This document shows positions 26,180-35,646 of a DNA stretch of 64,000 nucleotides, in pieces. This stretch comes from Desulfovibrio sp. Fe33. GTDB taxonomy: Bacteria > Desulfobacterota > Desulfovibrionia > Desulfovibrionales > Desulfovibrionaceae. The position numbers were made by a program, and so were the translations under genes. The first letter of the stretch is position 1. Every line of letters begins with the position of its first letter. The notes under the pieces are model-generated. The model was not told where the DNA came from and made no database searches. It worked only from the letters and a program-made list of their open reading frames with translations. Where the stretch lies: contig NZ_JAQKGU010000008.1 of NCBI RefSeq assembly GCF_028532725.1, positions 1 through 64,000 on the forward strand. Reading direction: 5' to 3'.

Positions 26180-28009
26180 TCAGGCGGCGGCGTTGCCGAT
26201 CCGGCTTACCGGCGCAGGCCGGTTGGCGTCTTGGAAACGGGCCGTACCCTCGCGTCCCATGAACCGGGACAGGACCTTGGGGTCCGATTTGTGAAGATCC
26301 ACCAGGATGAGCCCGTCCATGCAGTTGCCGAAATCCGGGTCCATGTTGAAGCCGATGATCTTGCCGCCCAGCTTGAGGTACTGTTTGAGCAGCACCGGAA
26401 TGGACCGGCCGTCCTCCACGTCGCGCACGAAGTCGGCCACGTCCTCGGGGTTGTCGAAAACCGCCTCGGGCAGGGAGAAGTCGAGCCTTTTCAATTTCTT
26501 GACCTTGGGCGGCCGCTTGGGAAGGGCCATCCGGGCCAGCTCGGGCATGGAGCAGTGGCGTTCCATGAAGCCTACGATAAGTTCCCGGGCGATCACCGAG
26601 TATTCGCTGGAAATGGACACGCAGCCGAAGAGCCTTGAATAACGGGGATTGCGGACCACATACTCGGCCAAGCCTTTCCACAGCATGAGCAACGGCTGGT
26701 AACTGCGCTGGTATTTGGGAATGACGAAGGAACGGCCCAGCTCCAACGCGGGTCCAAGCCCCTCGAGGAAGCCGGGGCGGTAGTCGAAGAGCGTGGAAGT
26801 GTACAGCCCGGAAGCGCCCTGCTCGGCAATGATCTCGTCGGTCCTGGCGAAACGGTACGCCCCGGCCACCTCCCGCTCCTTCCGGTTCCAGAGGACCAGG
26901 TGGTGGTAGGTGTCGTCGAACTTGTCGATGTCCATGGCCCGGCCGGTGCCCTCCCCAACCTGGCGGAAGGTCTCCTCGCGCTGTATTCCGATCTCGCGCA
27001 GCAGCCGGGGAATCATGAACGCCTGGGCGTGGAACACGATGAAGTCGGCGCTTTCGAGCAGGATGTTTTCATCCGGCAGGGTAGCCACTTCGGAGGCGAG
27101 GATATGCTTGCCGCGGGAATTGGCGATGGGTTCCATGCGACGCCTGGATTCGCGGGGCTTGAAATTGAAACGGGGCTTGCGCTCGCGGCGCAAAAGATAG
27201 GTGCGGAAACGAAGGTAGTCCACAACCGCCTGGTCGTCGCCGTGCTCGGCCAGCTTGTCGTGGCCGATGACCGTGCCCAGGCGCACGCCGATAACGTCGC
27301 GGGAGGCGTGCTTCAGGTTCTCATGGGGCAACAGCACGGTGCGCAGCCGGGGATGGATAAGGCCCAAGGTCTGAAACAGGCCCGAGTTGCGGCCGTCGAA
27401 GAAGACCGGCAGGGCTGCGGCCCCGGTCTTGCGGATCATGCGGCCGATCATGGGACTCCAGTTCGGGTCGCCCACGCGCCGTTTCTTGACCTTCAGGCTC
27501 GACACTTCGCCCGCCGGGAAAACCACCAGCATACCGCCGTCCTTGAGCCAACGCATACAGGCCTTTAGACCGGCGATGTTCTTTCGCGAGGACTCGGCGC
27601 CCCCGAACGGGTCCACCTGAATGATGAGGTCGTCCATCTCCGGGATCATGCCGAGCATGAAATTGGCCATGATCTTGATGTCGGAGCGGACCTCCCGAAG
27701 GATGCGGACCAGCAAAAGCCCCTCAAGCACGCCGAAGGGATGGTTACAGACAGCCACCAGCGGCCCGGTGCGCGGCACCCGGCTGACGGGCTGGCCGTCG
27801 ACGGAGAAACGCACCCCGAGCAGATCGAGGGCCTTGTCCACAAAAGAGCCGTCCCCTCCATCCTGCAACGTCGAGTACAGGGAATTGAGGGTGTCGAGCC
27901 TGAGGACTTTGGCCAGCGGCCTCCTGACCATGGAAAAAAGGGTGTGGCGAACGGGGTCGTTGAAAGGCGAATCCAGATTGAACAGCGGACCGGCTAGGCG
28001 ATCTTCCAT
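26180..28009 (-). CDS. Two-domain acyltransferase (PlsC-like plus OlsB-like GNAT)
   Basis: This protein of about 609 aa joins two acyltransferase modules. The N-terminal half has a PlsC-type fold with the catalytic block CNHPFGVLEG (H-x4-E) and FPAGEVSS. The C-terminal half resembles the OlsB-type acyl-ACP N-acyltransferase (ELGRSFVIPKYQRSYQPLLMLW, GCVSISSEY). This layout recalls the bifunctional ornithine-lipid synthase OlsF, but lipid specificity is not proven. I prefer the second ATG (28009), which stands six bases after AGGAGG; the ATG at 28015 abuts the ribosome site. Confidence 0.85.
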   Translation of the reverse strand: MEDRLAGPLFNLDSPFNDPVRHTLFSMVRRPLAKVLRLDTLNSLYSTLQDGGDGSFVDKALDLLGVRFSVDGQPVSRVPRTGPLVAVCNHPFGVLEGLLLVRILREVRSDIKIMANFMLGMIPEMDDLIIQVDPFGGAESSRKNIAGLKACMRWLKDGGMLVVFPAGEVSSLKVKKRRVGDPNWSPMIGRMIRKTGAAALPVFFDGRNSGLFQTLGLIHPRLRTVLLPHENLKHASRDVIGVRLGTVIGHDKLAEHGDDQAVVDYLRFRTYLLRRERKPRFNFKPRESRRRMEPIANSRGKHILASEVATLPDENILLESADFIVFHAQAFMIPRLLREIGIQREETFRQVGEGTGRAMDIDKFDDTYHHLVLWNRKEREVAGAYRFARTDEIIAEQGASGLYTSTLFDYRPGFLEGLGPALELGRSFVIPKYQRSYQPLLMLWKGLAEYVVRNPRYSRLFGCVSISSEYSVIARELIVGFMERHCSMPELARMALPKRPPKVKKLKRLDFSLPEAVFDNPEDVADFVRDVEDGRSIPVLLKQYLKLGGKIIGFNMDPDFGNCMDGLILVDLHKSDPKVLSRFMGREGTARFQDANRPAPVSRIGNAAA

Positions 28010-28255
28010 TTTCATCCTCCTAAATATGGTTGCCAGACCATACTCGGGCAGCCGCCCTCCCTTCGCGCCACATCCATGACATTTCAGCGCATTTTGGTGA
28101 CGTCTTTCAGGCGGTGGTGTGACGCCGCCGACCGGCTCGCACTTGCCTGCTCCCGGTTACCATTTCCATGGAAAAGGATTTGAGAACAGGTGACATATTT
28201 TCGGATTCCCGGTATGGGGAATGTAAAAAAACAACCCGCGTTACAGGAGAAACGC

Positions 28256-28690
28256 ATGTCAGCCAAATCGAAACCGGCCGGATATCCGCCCATCATGGCC
28301 CTGGGCATTCCTGAAATCGACGAACAACACGAAACCTTCTTCGCCATGCTCGGCCGCATCGACACGGTGTCGCCGGACATGTATCGCCAGCTCGATGACG
28401 ACGAAACCGACAACATGCTCGACATCATGAGCGATCTCAAAGACTTCGCCATGCAGCACTTCAGTTTCGAGGAAAACCTCATGGACGAGGCCGACTACCC
28501 CGGCCTGGACGGCCAGCAGGATTCCCACGAACGGTTCCTGGACGATATCACCCGCCTGGAAGCCGAGCTCATGAACGGCACCTCCGTGCCGCCCGTCAAG
28601 CTCCACGGATTCCTTGCCGACTGGTTCGCCGAACACGTCCGTGAGATGGATCTGCCCTTCGCGGAATTCAGAAAAAAATCCGCAGAATAG
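28256..28690 (+). CDS. Bacteriohemerythrin with a missing His ligand
   Basis: This 144-aa single-domain hemerythrin should bind O2 at a diiron site. Ligands visible are His25, His68, Glu72, His91, His127 and Asp132. The position that normally holds the first His of the H-x3-H pair is Gln87 (YPGLDGQQDSH), so one of five histidines is absent. The start is chosen from the AGGAG site nine bases upstream. The gene appears monocistronic, ahead of groESL. Confidence 0.9.
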   Translation: MSAKSKPAGYPPIMALGIPEIDEQHETFFAMLGRIDTVSPDMYRQLDDDETDNMLDIMSDLKDFAMQHFSFEENLMDEADYPGLDGQQDSHERFLDDITRLEAELMNGTSVPPVKLHGFLADWFAEHVREMDLPFAEFRKKSAE

Positions 28691-28763
28691 GGGCCGCCGC
28701 CCTCCGCTTTTCCCCATTCCTCCGTCGGCCGCAGGCGGACCATATTTTTTTTGTCCGTTCGGG

Positions 28764-28791
28764 TTGACTCCTGCCATGCCGTGTTTATCTA
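28764..28791 (+). promoter_or_regulatory. Candidate sigma-70 promoter of groESL
   Basis: TTGACT and TATCTA are separated by 16 bp and lie about 70 bp before groES. No CIRCE inverted repeat (TTAGCACTC-N9-GAGTGCTAA) and no obvious sigma-32 consensus could be seen. Confidence 0.5.
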
Positions 28792-28860
28792 ACAGCAAGC
28801 CGGGCGGCTCATGTCGCTCGGCGCAAACATTCAAAAAATCCATTTTGGAGGTATAAGAGG

Positions 28861-29148
28861 ATGAAATTGAAACCGCTGAACGACCGAGTCCTGGTCAAGC
28901 GTCTGGAAACGGAAGAGAAAACCGCGGGTGGCATCTACATCCCGGATTCCGCAAAGGAAAAGCCCATGAAGGGTGAAGTCGTGGCCGTCGGCCCCGGCAA
29001 GCTGGACGAGGCCGGCAAGCGCGTGAACACCACCGTCAAGGCAGGCGATCTGGTCCTGTTTGCCAAGTACGCCGGAACCGAAATCAGCATTGACGGCGAA
29101 GAGCACCTGGTCATGCGCGAGGACGATATCCTCGCCATCGTCGAATAG
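28861..29148 (+). CDS. groES: Co-chaperonin GroES
   Basis: This 95-aa GroES forms the heptameric lid of the chaperonin. The N-terminus [20 protein letters not shown], the mobile loop with [13 protein letters not shown] and the C-terminal [16 protein letters not shown] are standard. GGAGG lies upstream, and it forms an operon with groEL, 57 bp downstream. Confidence 0.99.
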   Translation: MKLKPLNDRVLVKRLETEEKTAGGIYIPDSAKEKPMKGEVVAVGPGKLDEAGKRVNTTVKAGDLVLFAKYAGTEISIDGEEHLVMREDDILAIVE

Positions 29149-29193
29149 CTCCATATCCGGTACCAATACACTAAACACAATTTTTATATTTAA

Positions 29194-30858
<1,665 letters not shown>

Positions 30859-30892
30859 GCCTCCCGGCGCTTTCAGCCCAGCTTACAAAACC

Positions 30893-30927
30893 CGGCCCCG
30901 ATCCGCATGGATCGGGGCCGTTTTTTT
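30893..30927 (+). terminator. groESL terminator
   Basis: CGGCCCCGATCC pairs with GGATCGGGGCCG around a GCAT loop, followed by seven T residues. Confidence 0.95.
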
Positions 30928-30941
30928 GAGACCTATATATT

Positions 30942-31036
30942 CCCCCGCGCCGAAGGCGCATACCGGGATGCAAGGGTGCGAGCCCTTGCCCGCCGGAGGC
31001 TAAATCACCCGGCTATTGCCGCGAAGCGGCCTTCAA
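30942..31036. repeat. Inverted partial copy of the 195-bp repeat
   Basis: The reverse complement of this stretch matches the middle-to-end part of the tandem repeat at the window start, with only scattered differences. Shared hairpins include GCGCC-GAAG-GCGC, the AAGGGTGCGAGCCCTT block and GCCGC-GAAG-CGGC. It lies directly behind the groEL terminator, as the tandem copies lie behind the hydrogenase terminator. Confidence 0.9.
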
Positions 31037-31120
31037 CGCCTGATGTTCCTCTTCAAACAGTAAAAGCGTCGATGGCACATACACCGATCGCGAAAGGACG
31101 CCGATTGTCCCGGCGCGTCC

Positions 31121-31546
31121 CTATTTGGTCTCTCCGCAAAGCTCTTTGGGAGCAGGAACACATTGCTGCCGCCTGAGACTCCATGTCTGGCAGTCCGGGC
31201 AGGGAACCGGCGCGACCCACTCGGGGCAATCGAAATCCGCGGTCCGGGCATTCGGGCCAATGGCGGAACTCGCCCGCTCCAGGCAATCCCGGCAGCACAT
31301 GAGAGCCTTGAGGCCTTCCAGCGATTCACATTTCCTGGTGCAGGCGACGTAGCCGTCGAGAACGGCCCGCTCCTCCTCCGAAGAAAACGCTTCGGCGCAA
31401 CAGTTGATGCACTCGGCATCGCCGGGCCGACATCCGGACAGACAGACCGTCAGCGGCCCGGACTCGGCCAGTGCGGACGGAGCCGGGCCGCATATGGCCA
31501 ATAATCCGATCAACGCGGCCAAAAACGTAATCAGTGACTTGCGCAT
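31121..31546 (-). CDS. Secreted cysteine-rich protein of unknown function
   Basis: This 141-aa protein has a signal peptide (MRKSLITFLAALIGLLAICG, cut near ALA-ES) and a very Cys-rich mature part. Pairs such as CLSGC, CINCC, CTRKC, CCRDC and CPDC recur at regular distances, which suggests several disulfides or metal sites. No family is recognised. The start is fixed by GGAGGG upstream. It is transcribed toward the repeat behind groEL. Confidence 0.75.
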   Translation of the reverse strand: MRKSLITFLAALIGLLAICGPAPSALAESGPLTVCLSGCRPGDAECINCCAEAFSSEEERAVLDGYVACTRKCESLEGLKALMCCRDCLERASSAIGPNARTADFDCPEWVAPVPCPDCQTWSLRRQQCVPAPKELCGETK

Positions 31547-31638
31547 GACGCACCCTCCTTCATTGCGGGTTTGGGTGCAGCATACAACACGAACCTGTCC
31601 AAAAACAGGTTTTCGCACAGATTATAACATTCCCGTTC

Positions 31639-32529
31639 CTAACCGACCTTTCGGAATGCGCGGACTACTTCGAGGAATTTCTGCAATATTGCGGATTGAT
31701 TTGTTTTTTTCCAAAGAGCGGTAATCTCCCACTGGGGCAGATCGCCGGAAAGCGGCTTGAAGACCACACCGTTCCGTCCGCCCGACGCGCTGGAAGCGGG
31801 CACTAGGGCGCAGCCCAGGCCGGTGGCGACCAAGGCCACGGTGGATTGCTCGGTATTCACTTCCTGAACGATGTTGGGCATGAACCCAGCCTTGTGGAAG
31901 GAGCCTACCAGCGACCGGTACAGGGCGGGCTGCGCGATACGCTGGTTGAAGATGAGCGGCTGGCCTTCGAGGTCGGTTATATCCAGAGCCTCCCGTTCTG
32001 CGAAGGGATGTCCGTCCGGCACAGCCAGGACATACGGCTCACGCAGGAACAGCAGGGAATTGAGCCCGCCGGTGTCGTGGCCGAACAACCGGACAAAGGC
32101 GATATCGATGCGGTCGCCGCGCAGAAGCGGCAATTGCTCCGAGGTGGATTGCGCCGAAAAATCCAAGCGGATGCGCTGGTTGCGTTCCCGGAAGGCTCGG
32201 ATCGCCATGGGCAGCATGGAGAGCGACGCAGGACCGATGAACCCCACGCGCAACTGGCCCTCCAACCCCTTGGCCATATCCTGAACGCAGACGACCGCCT
32301 CGGCCAGCCTGTCGCGGACGTCCTTGCACCGCTTGAGAAATTCCTTGCCCTCCGGGGTCAGTGACACCCTCCGGCTGGTCCGCTCAAGGAGCGTGACGCC
32401 TAGCTCGTCCTCAAGACGCTTGATCTGCTGCGACAGCGGAGGCTGGGCGATATGGCACCGTTCGGCGGCCCGGCCAAAATGCAGTTCCTCGGCCACGGCG
32501 ATGAAATAGTTGATCTGTCTCAATTCCAT
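31639..32529 (-). CDS. LysR family transcriptional regulator
   Basis: This 296-aa regulator has the N-terminal winged helix-turn-helix ([20 protein letters not shown] to [13 protein letters not shown]) and a typical effector-binding domain. It resembles the BenM/CatM-like subgroup in overall layout, but the ligand cannot be named. It is divergent from the gene at 32626, with a 96-bp shared intergenic region, the classic arrangement for a LysR regulator and its target. Confidence 0.93.
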   Translation of the reverse strand: MELRQINYFIAVAEELHFGRAAERCHIAQPPLSQQIKRLEDELGVTLLERTSRRVSLTPEGKEFLKRCKDVRDRLAEAVVCVQDMAKGLEGQLRVGFIGPASLSMLPMAIRAFRERNQRIRLDFSAQSTSEQLPLLRGDRIDIAFVRLFGHDTGGLNSLLFLREPYVLAVPDGHPFAEREALDITDLEGQPLIFNQRIAQPALYRSLVGSFHKAGFMPNIVQEVNTEQSTVALVATGLGCALVPASSASGGRNGVVFKPLSGDLPQWEITALWKKTNQSAILQKFLEVVRAFRKVG

Positions 32530-32544
32530 TATTCAGACCTAATC

Positions 32545-32584
32545 CATATTAATCTTCGTGTAAATATGTATTGGACATATTAAT
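32545..32584. promoter_or_regulatory. Candidate LysR operator in the divergent promoter
   Basis: CATATTAAT occurs at 32545-32553 and again at 32576-32584, 31 bp apart, about three helical turns. Between them lies GTAAATATG, which forms an imperfect inverted match with the first copy. The AT-rich block lies between the two divergent start codons. Confidence 0.45.
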
Positions 32585-32625
32585 GACACATTTCTACCGT
32601 GGCTCCAACGCAAAGGAGGCACGAT

Positions 32626-33087
32626 ATGCAGAACGGTTCGCGTATCAAGACATTTTTCATGGCGTTCATCCTCATCTCCATCCTGCCGGGAACGGTCCTC
32701 CCAGCACTTGGGGGCGAGGAAGGACAAACGATCTGCTCCGACCTGCCGGGCTCCGCCGGGCTGGTCCTGGACGGACGAGGCAATGCCTACACTGCGGACT
32801 GCGCGGCAAACGAAGTGCTGTGCGTTCCGCCAAACGGCGACCCGGTGGTCTACGCCAGGGTGGAAGCGCCCACGGCCCTCGCCATTGACCGGACGCGCAT
32901 GGTTTTCGTGGGCACGGCTTCCGGCTTGATCTTCATGATCGCCGCCGACGGCGCGGTCAAGCGAACGTATGACTGCGGCAGCCCGGTCTCCGGCCTGAGC
33001 TTCGACCGTGACGGCAATCTTCTCGCGGCCACGGGCAAGGGATCGATCCTACGGCTGGCCCGCAAAAATCTCAACGTCCCGAACTAG
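32626..33087 (+). CDS. Small secreted beta-propeller-like (NHL/SMP-30-like) protein
   Basis: This 153-aa exported protein has an N-terminal signal peptide. Repeats of the type GLVLDGRGNAYTADCAANEVLCV, ALAIDRTRMVFVGTASGLIFMI and GLSFDRDGNLLAATGKGSILRL follow. These are three or four NHL/SGL-like blades, too few for a closed propeller, so the protein is either truncated or oligomeric. It is probably the target of the divergent LysR regulator. The start is fixed by AAAGGAGG. Confidence 0.75.
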   Translation: MQNGSRIKTFFMAFILISILPGTVLPALGGEEGQTICSDLPGSAGLVLDGRGNAYTADCAANEVLCVPPNGDPVVYARVEAPTALAIDRTRMVFVGTASGLIFMIAADGAVKRTYDCGSPVSGLSFDRDGNLLAATGKGSILRLARKNLNVPN

Positions 33088-33189
33088 CCTCCACCAAACC
33101 GGACGGGACCAGGGCGTGCCTGATGAGCGTTCCCGGTCCCGCCCGCATTCTTCACGCGCACCGGCTCCGGACGGCGCAAAGCATCCGCG

Positions 33190-33216
33190 AAAAAAAGCCC
33201 CTCGATCGGGGGGGGG
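33190..33216 (-). terminator. Terminator of the TPR protein gene
   Basis: Read on the minus strand, a CCCCGATCGAGGGG hairpin is followed by a run of seven T. Confidence 0.8.
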
Positions 33217-33235
33217 GAAAATGGGCAGGGCCGGC

Positions 33236-34093
33236 CTAGAAATTCAGGTCGTGCGTTTTTTTCACGGCGCGGCCCTTGGAAGAGGCGAATATCTTGGGCT
33301 CGGCCTGCTTCATGAGCGCGGCCGCTTCGGAGTTGAGCGGATTGCGGTCCCGGGCGGCCTTGGCGTTGTTGAAGACCTCTCCCCACTCCCTCTTGGTCAG
33401 GTACAGCTTGGCCAGACGCAGGTAGAGGTTCTCGCCGGGGCCGAGCCAGCGCATGGCGTCCTTGATGGCGGCTATGGCCTTGTCCACCTCATGCATTCCC
33501 TCGTAACAGAGGATGAGCGCATTGTGGGCGCGCACGTCGTTGTTCTGGATTTCCAGGGCCCTGTTCAGGTAGGGCACGGCCTCGGCAAAAAGGCCGAAGG
33601 CGGCCATGCGGTTGCCGATATCCGAATGAATGCCGTCGATATCCTGAAAATACTCGGCGATCTTGCTGTAGAGCTTGCGGGCTTCAAGCGGCTGACCCGC
33701 CCGAATGAGCCGCGCGGCCTTGATGAGGTTGTCGTCCAGCACGGCCAGACGCTTGCGCAGCTTGGCCACACGGGCCTTTTCCATGGCTTCCCCGAGTTTG
33801 CGGTGCAGCCGCATGAGGGTCTGGAAAAACGCCTTTTCCCTACCCTTCCGATACGTGAGGCCGTCCGGAAATAGCTTCTGAATCATCTTCATCTTGTTCA
33901 GGTCGCGCAAAGCCTCGTCCAGATGGGCCTGAATCTCATACTTTTCCACCCCGTAGACTTGGCTGGTGACCATTCCCCGAATGGCGTTGGCCAGGCACTT
34001 GAGGGTCCGCAGGTAATCGTTTTTCTTTGCGTAGGCGCGGGCGCGCGCGATGTCTTCGCGGATTTCCTTGGCGGTCATGGGGCTTCCTGACAT
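33236..34093 (-). CDS. Tetratricopeptide repeat protein
   Basis: This cytoplasmic protein of about 285 aa has an N-terminal helical region (IREDIARARAYAKKNDYLRTLK) and several TPR-like units in the C-terminal half, for example AVPYLNRALEIQNNDVRAHNALILCYEGM and LYLRLAKLYLTKREWGEVFNNAKAA. The function is unknown and it likely acts as a scaffold. The start could be 34093 or 34078, each with a weak AGGA. Codon use is host-like. Confidence 0.82.
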   Translation of the reverse strand: MSGSPMTAKEIREDIARARAYAKKNDYLRTLKCLANAIRGMVTSQVYGVEKYEIQAHLDEALRDLNKMKMIQKLFPDGLTYRKGREKAFFQTLMRLHRKLGEAMEKARVAKLRKRLAVLDDNLIKAARLIRAGQPLEARKLYSKIAEYFQDIDGIHSDIGNRMAAFGLFAEAVPYLNRALEIQNNDVRAHNALILCYEGMHEVDKAIAAIKDAMRWLGPGENLYLRLAKLYLTKREWGEVFNNAKAARDRNPLNSEAAALMKQAEPKIFASSKGRAVKKTHDLNF

Positions 34094-34290
34094 GGCTTCC
34101 TTCGTTTCGGGAAAAGCGGTAAGCAACTTCCGTAAATTAATACAGCCACGGGAAATAGGCAAGCACGCTCCCGATTATCCCGCATTTCCGAGCCTCTAGG
34201 CGACACTCAGCCGCCTCCGGTTGACGACCGGAGACGAATCCGTATAGCGTAATCATTCAACGCGATCCGTCTCAGCCCCGGGAGGGCTTC

Positions 34291-35538
34291 ATGAACATCT
34301 ATCTCGTCATCATCATCGGTTCCCTGATTGCGGCCTGGTTTCTGGGCATGTTGTCCGACAGGCTTTCCGCCAAGGCCATGCAGCCGACACCGCCCGAGGA
34401 ACTGTCCGATGTCTTCGACGAAAAAACCTATGCCGAATCACGGGCCTACACCTTGGAATCCATGAAATTCTCCACGGTGTCCGAAACCTGCAACACCGTT
34501 GTGCTGGTGGCCGCAATCCTGTTCGGCGGTTTCAATCTCCTGGACCTGATCGCGCGCGCCGCCGATGTCGGCCCCATTCCTACCGGCCTCCTGTTCATCG
34601 GCGGGCTGGCATTGATCGCGGGCCTCATCGGTCTGCCTTTCGAAACGTATCATACCTTTATTCTGGAAAAACGGTTCGGGTTCAATACCACCACCGTTTC
34701 CACCTTCATCATGGACAGAATCAAAGGCATCGTCCTGACCGCGCTCATCGGCGGAGCGCTTGTGGCGGGCATCCTGCTCTTCCTGCGCGAGACCGGCTCC
34801 TACGCCTGGCTCCTGTGCTGGGGGTTCGCGGTGATCCTCTCCCTGGGGCTGACCTATGTGGCGCCCACCTGGATTCTGCCGCTGTTCAACAAGTTCACCC
34901 CCCTGGAAGACGGCGAACTGCGCGACAAACTCGAAGCCTTCGCCGACAAGGCCGGGTTCGAGCTGTCCGGCATCTTCGTCATGGACGGTTCCAAACGGTC
35001 CACCAAGGGCAACGCCTTTTTCACGGGATTCGGCAAACGGCGGCGTATCGCCCTGTTCGACACGCTCATCAAGGAAATGAGCGCCGACGAGATCGTGGCC
35101 GTGCTGGCCCATGAGGTGGGCCACGCCAAGCTCGGACACATCAAGAAAGGTCTCGCCTTGGGCATCCTCAAGACCGGGGTGATCTTCTACCTCATGTCCC
35201 TGTTCCTGGAATCCGAAGGACTGTTCGCGGCCTTCGGCATGGAGCACCAGTCGCTATACGCGGGGCTGGTCTTCTTCGTCCTGCTCTACACCCCGCTTTC
35301 CCTGGCCCTTTCCATCGCGGCTAACCGGCTCTCCCGCAAGCACGAATTCGAAGCCGACGCTTTCTCGGCCCGGACCACGGGCCGCCCGGACACCCTGATC
35401 TCGGCCCTGAAAAAGATGTCCGCCTCCCACCTCTCCAATCCGACCCCGCATCCGCTCACGGTCTGGCTCGAATACAGCCACCCTCCGGTTCTCGCCCGCA
35501 TCAAGGCGTTGGCCGCCGTGAACACGCAGCCCCGATAA
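34291..35538 (+). CDS. M48 family membrane metallopeptidase (Ste24-like)
   Basis: This 415-aa zinc protease has about seven membrane segments. The metal site HEVGHAKLGH and the downstream Glu region HEFEADAFSA are intact. N-terminal features (FSTVSETCNTVVLVAAILFGG, PFETYHTFILEKRFGFN) match the Ste24/CAAX protease subgroup and not HtpX. In bacteria these enzymes are thought to act in membrane protein quality control. GGGAGG lies upstream. Confidence 0.93.
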   Translation: MNIYLVIIIGSLIAAWFLGMLSDRLSAKAMQPTPPEELSDVFDEKTYAESRAYTLESMKFSTVSETCNTVVLVAAILFGGFNLLDLIARAADVGPIPTGLLFIGGLALIAGLIGLPFETYHTFILEKRFGFNTTTVSTFIMDRIKGIVLTALIGGALVAGILLFLRETGSYAWLLCWGFAVILSLGLTYVAPTWILPLFNKFTPLEDGELRDKLEAFADKAGFELSGIFVMDGSKRSTKGNAFFTGFGKRRRIALFDTLIKEMSADEIVAVLAHEVGHAKLGHIKKGLALGILKTGVIFYLMSLFLESEGLFAAFGMEHQSLYAGLVFFVLLYTPLSLALSIAANRLSRKHEFEADAFSARTTGRPDTLISALKKMSASHLSNPTPHPLTVWLEYSHPPVLARIKALAAVNTQPR

Positions 35539-35646
35539 GACGAGAAAAAGCCGCCTCGCATCCCGCGAAGCGGCACCAAATAGTTTAGGGAAAAGAGAGG
35601 ATGGGGGCCGGAGGCTTCCCGCGCCCCCCTTGCACCGGGCTCCGCG

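Noticed and set aside
28700-28860. CIRCE/HrcA control of groESL
   Set aside because: No TTAGCACTC-N9-GAGTGCTAA or close variant is present upstream of groES.
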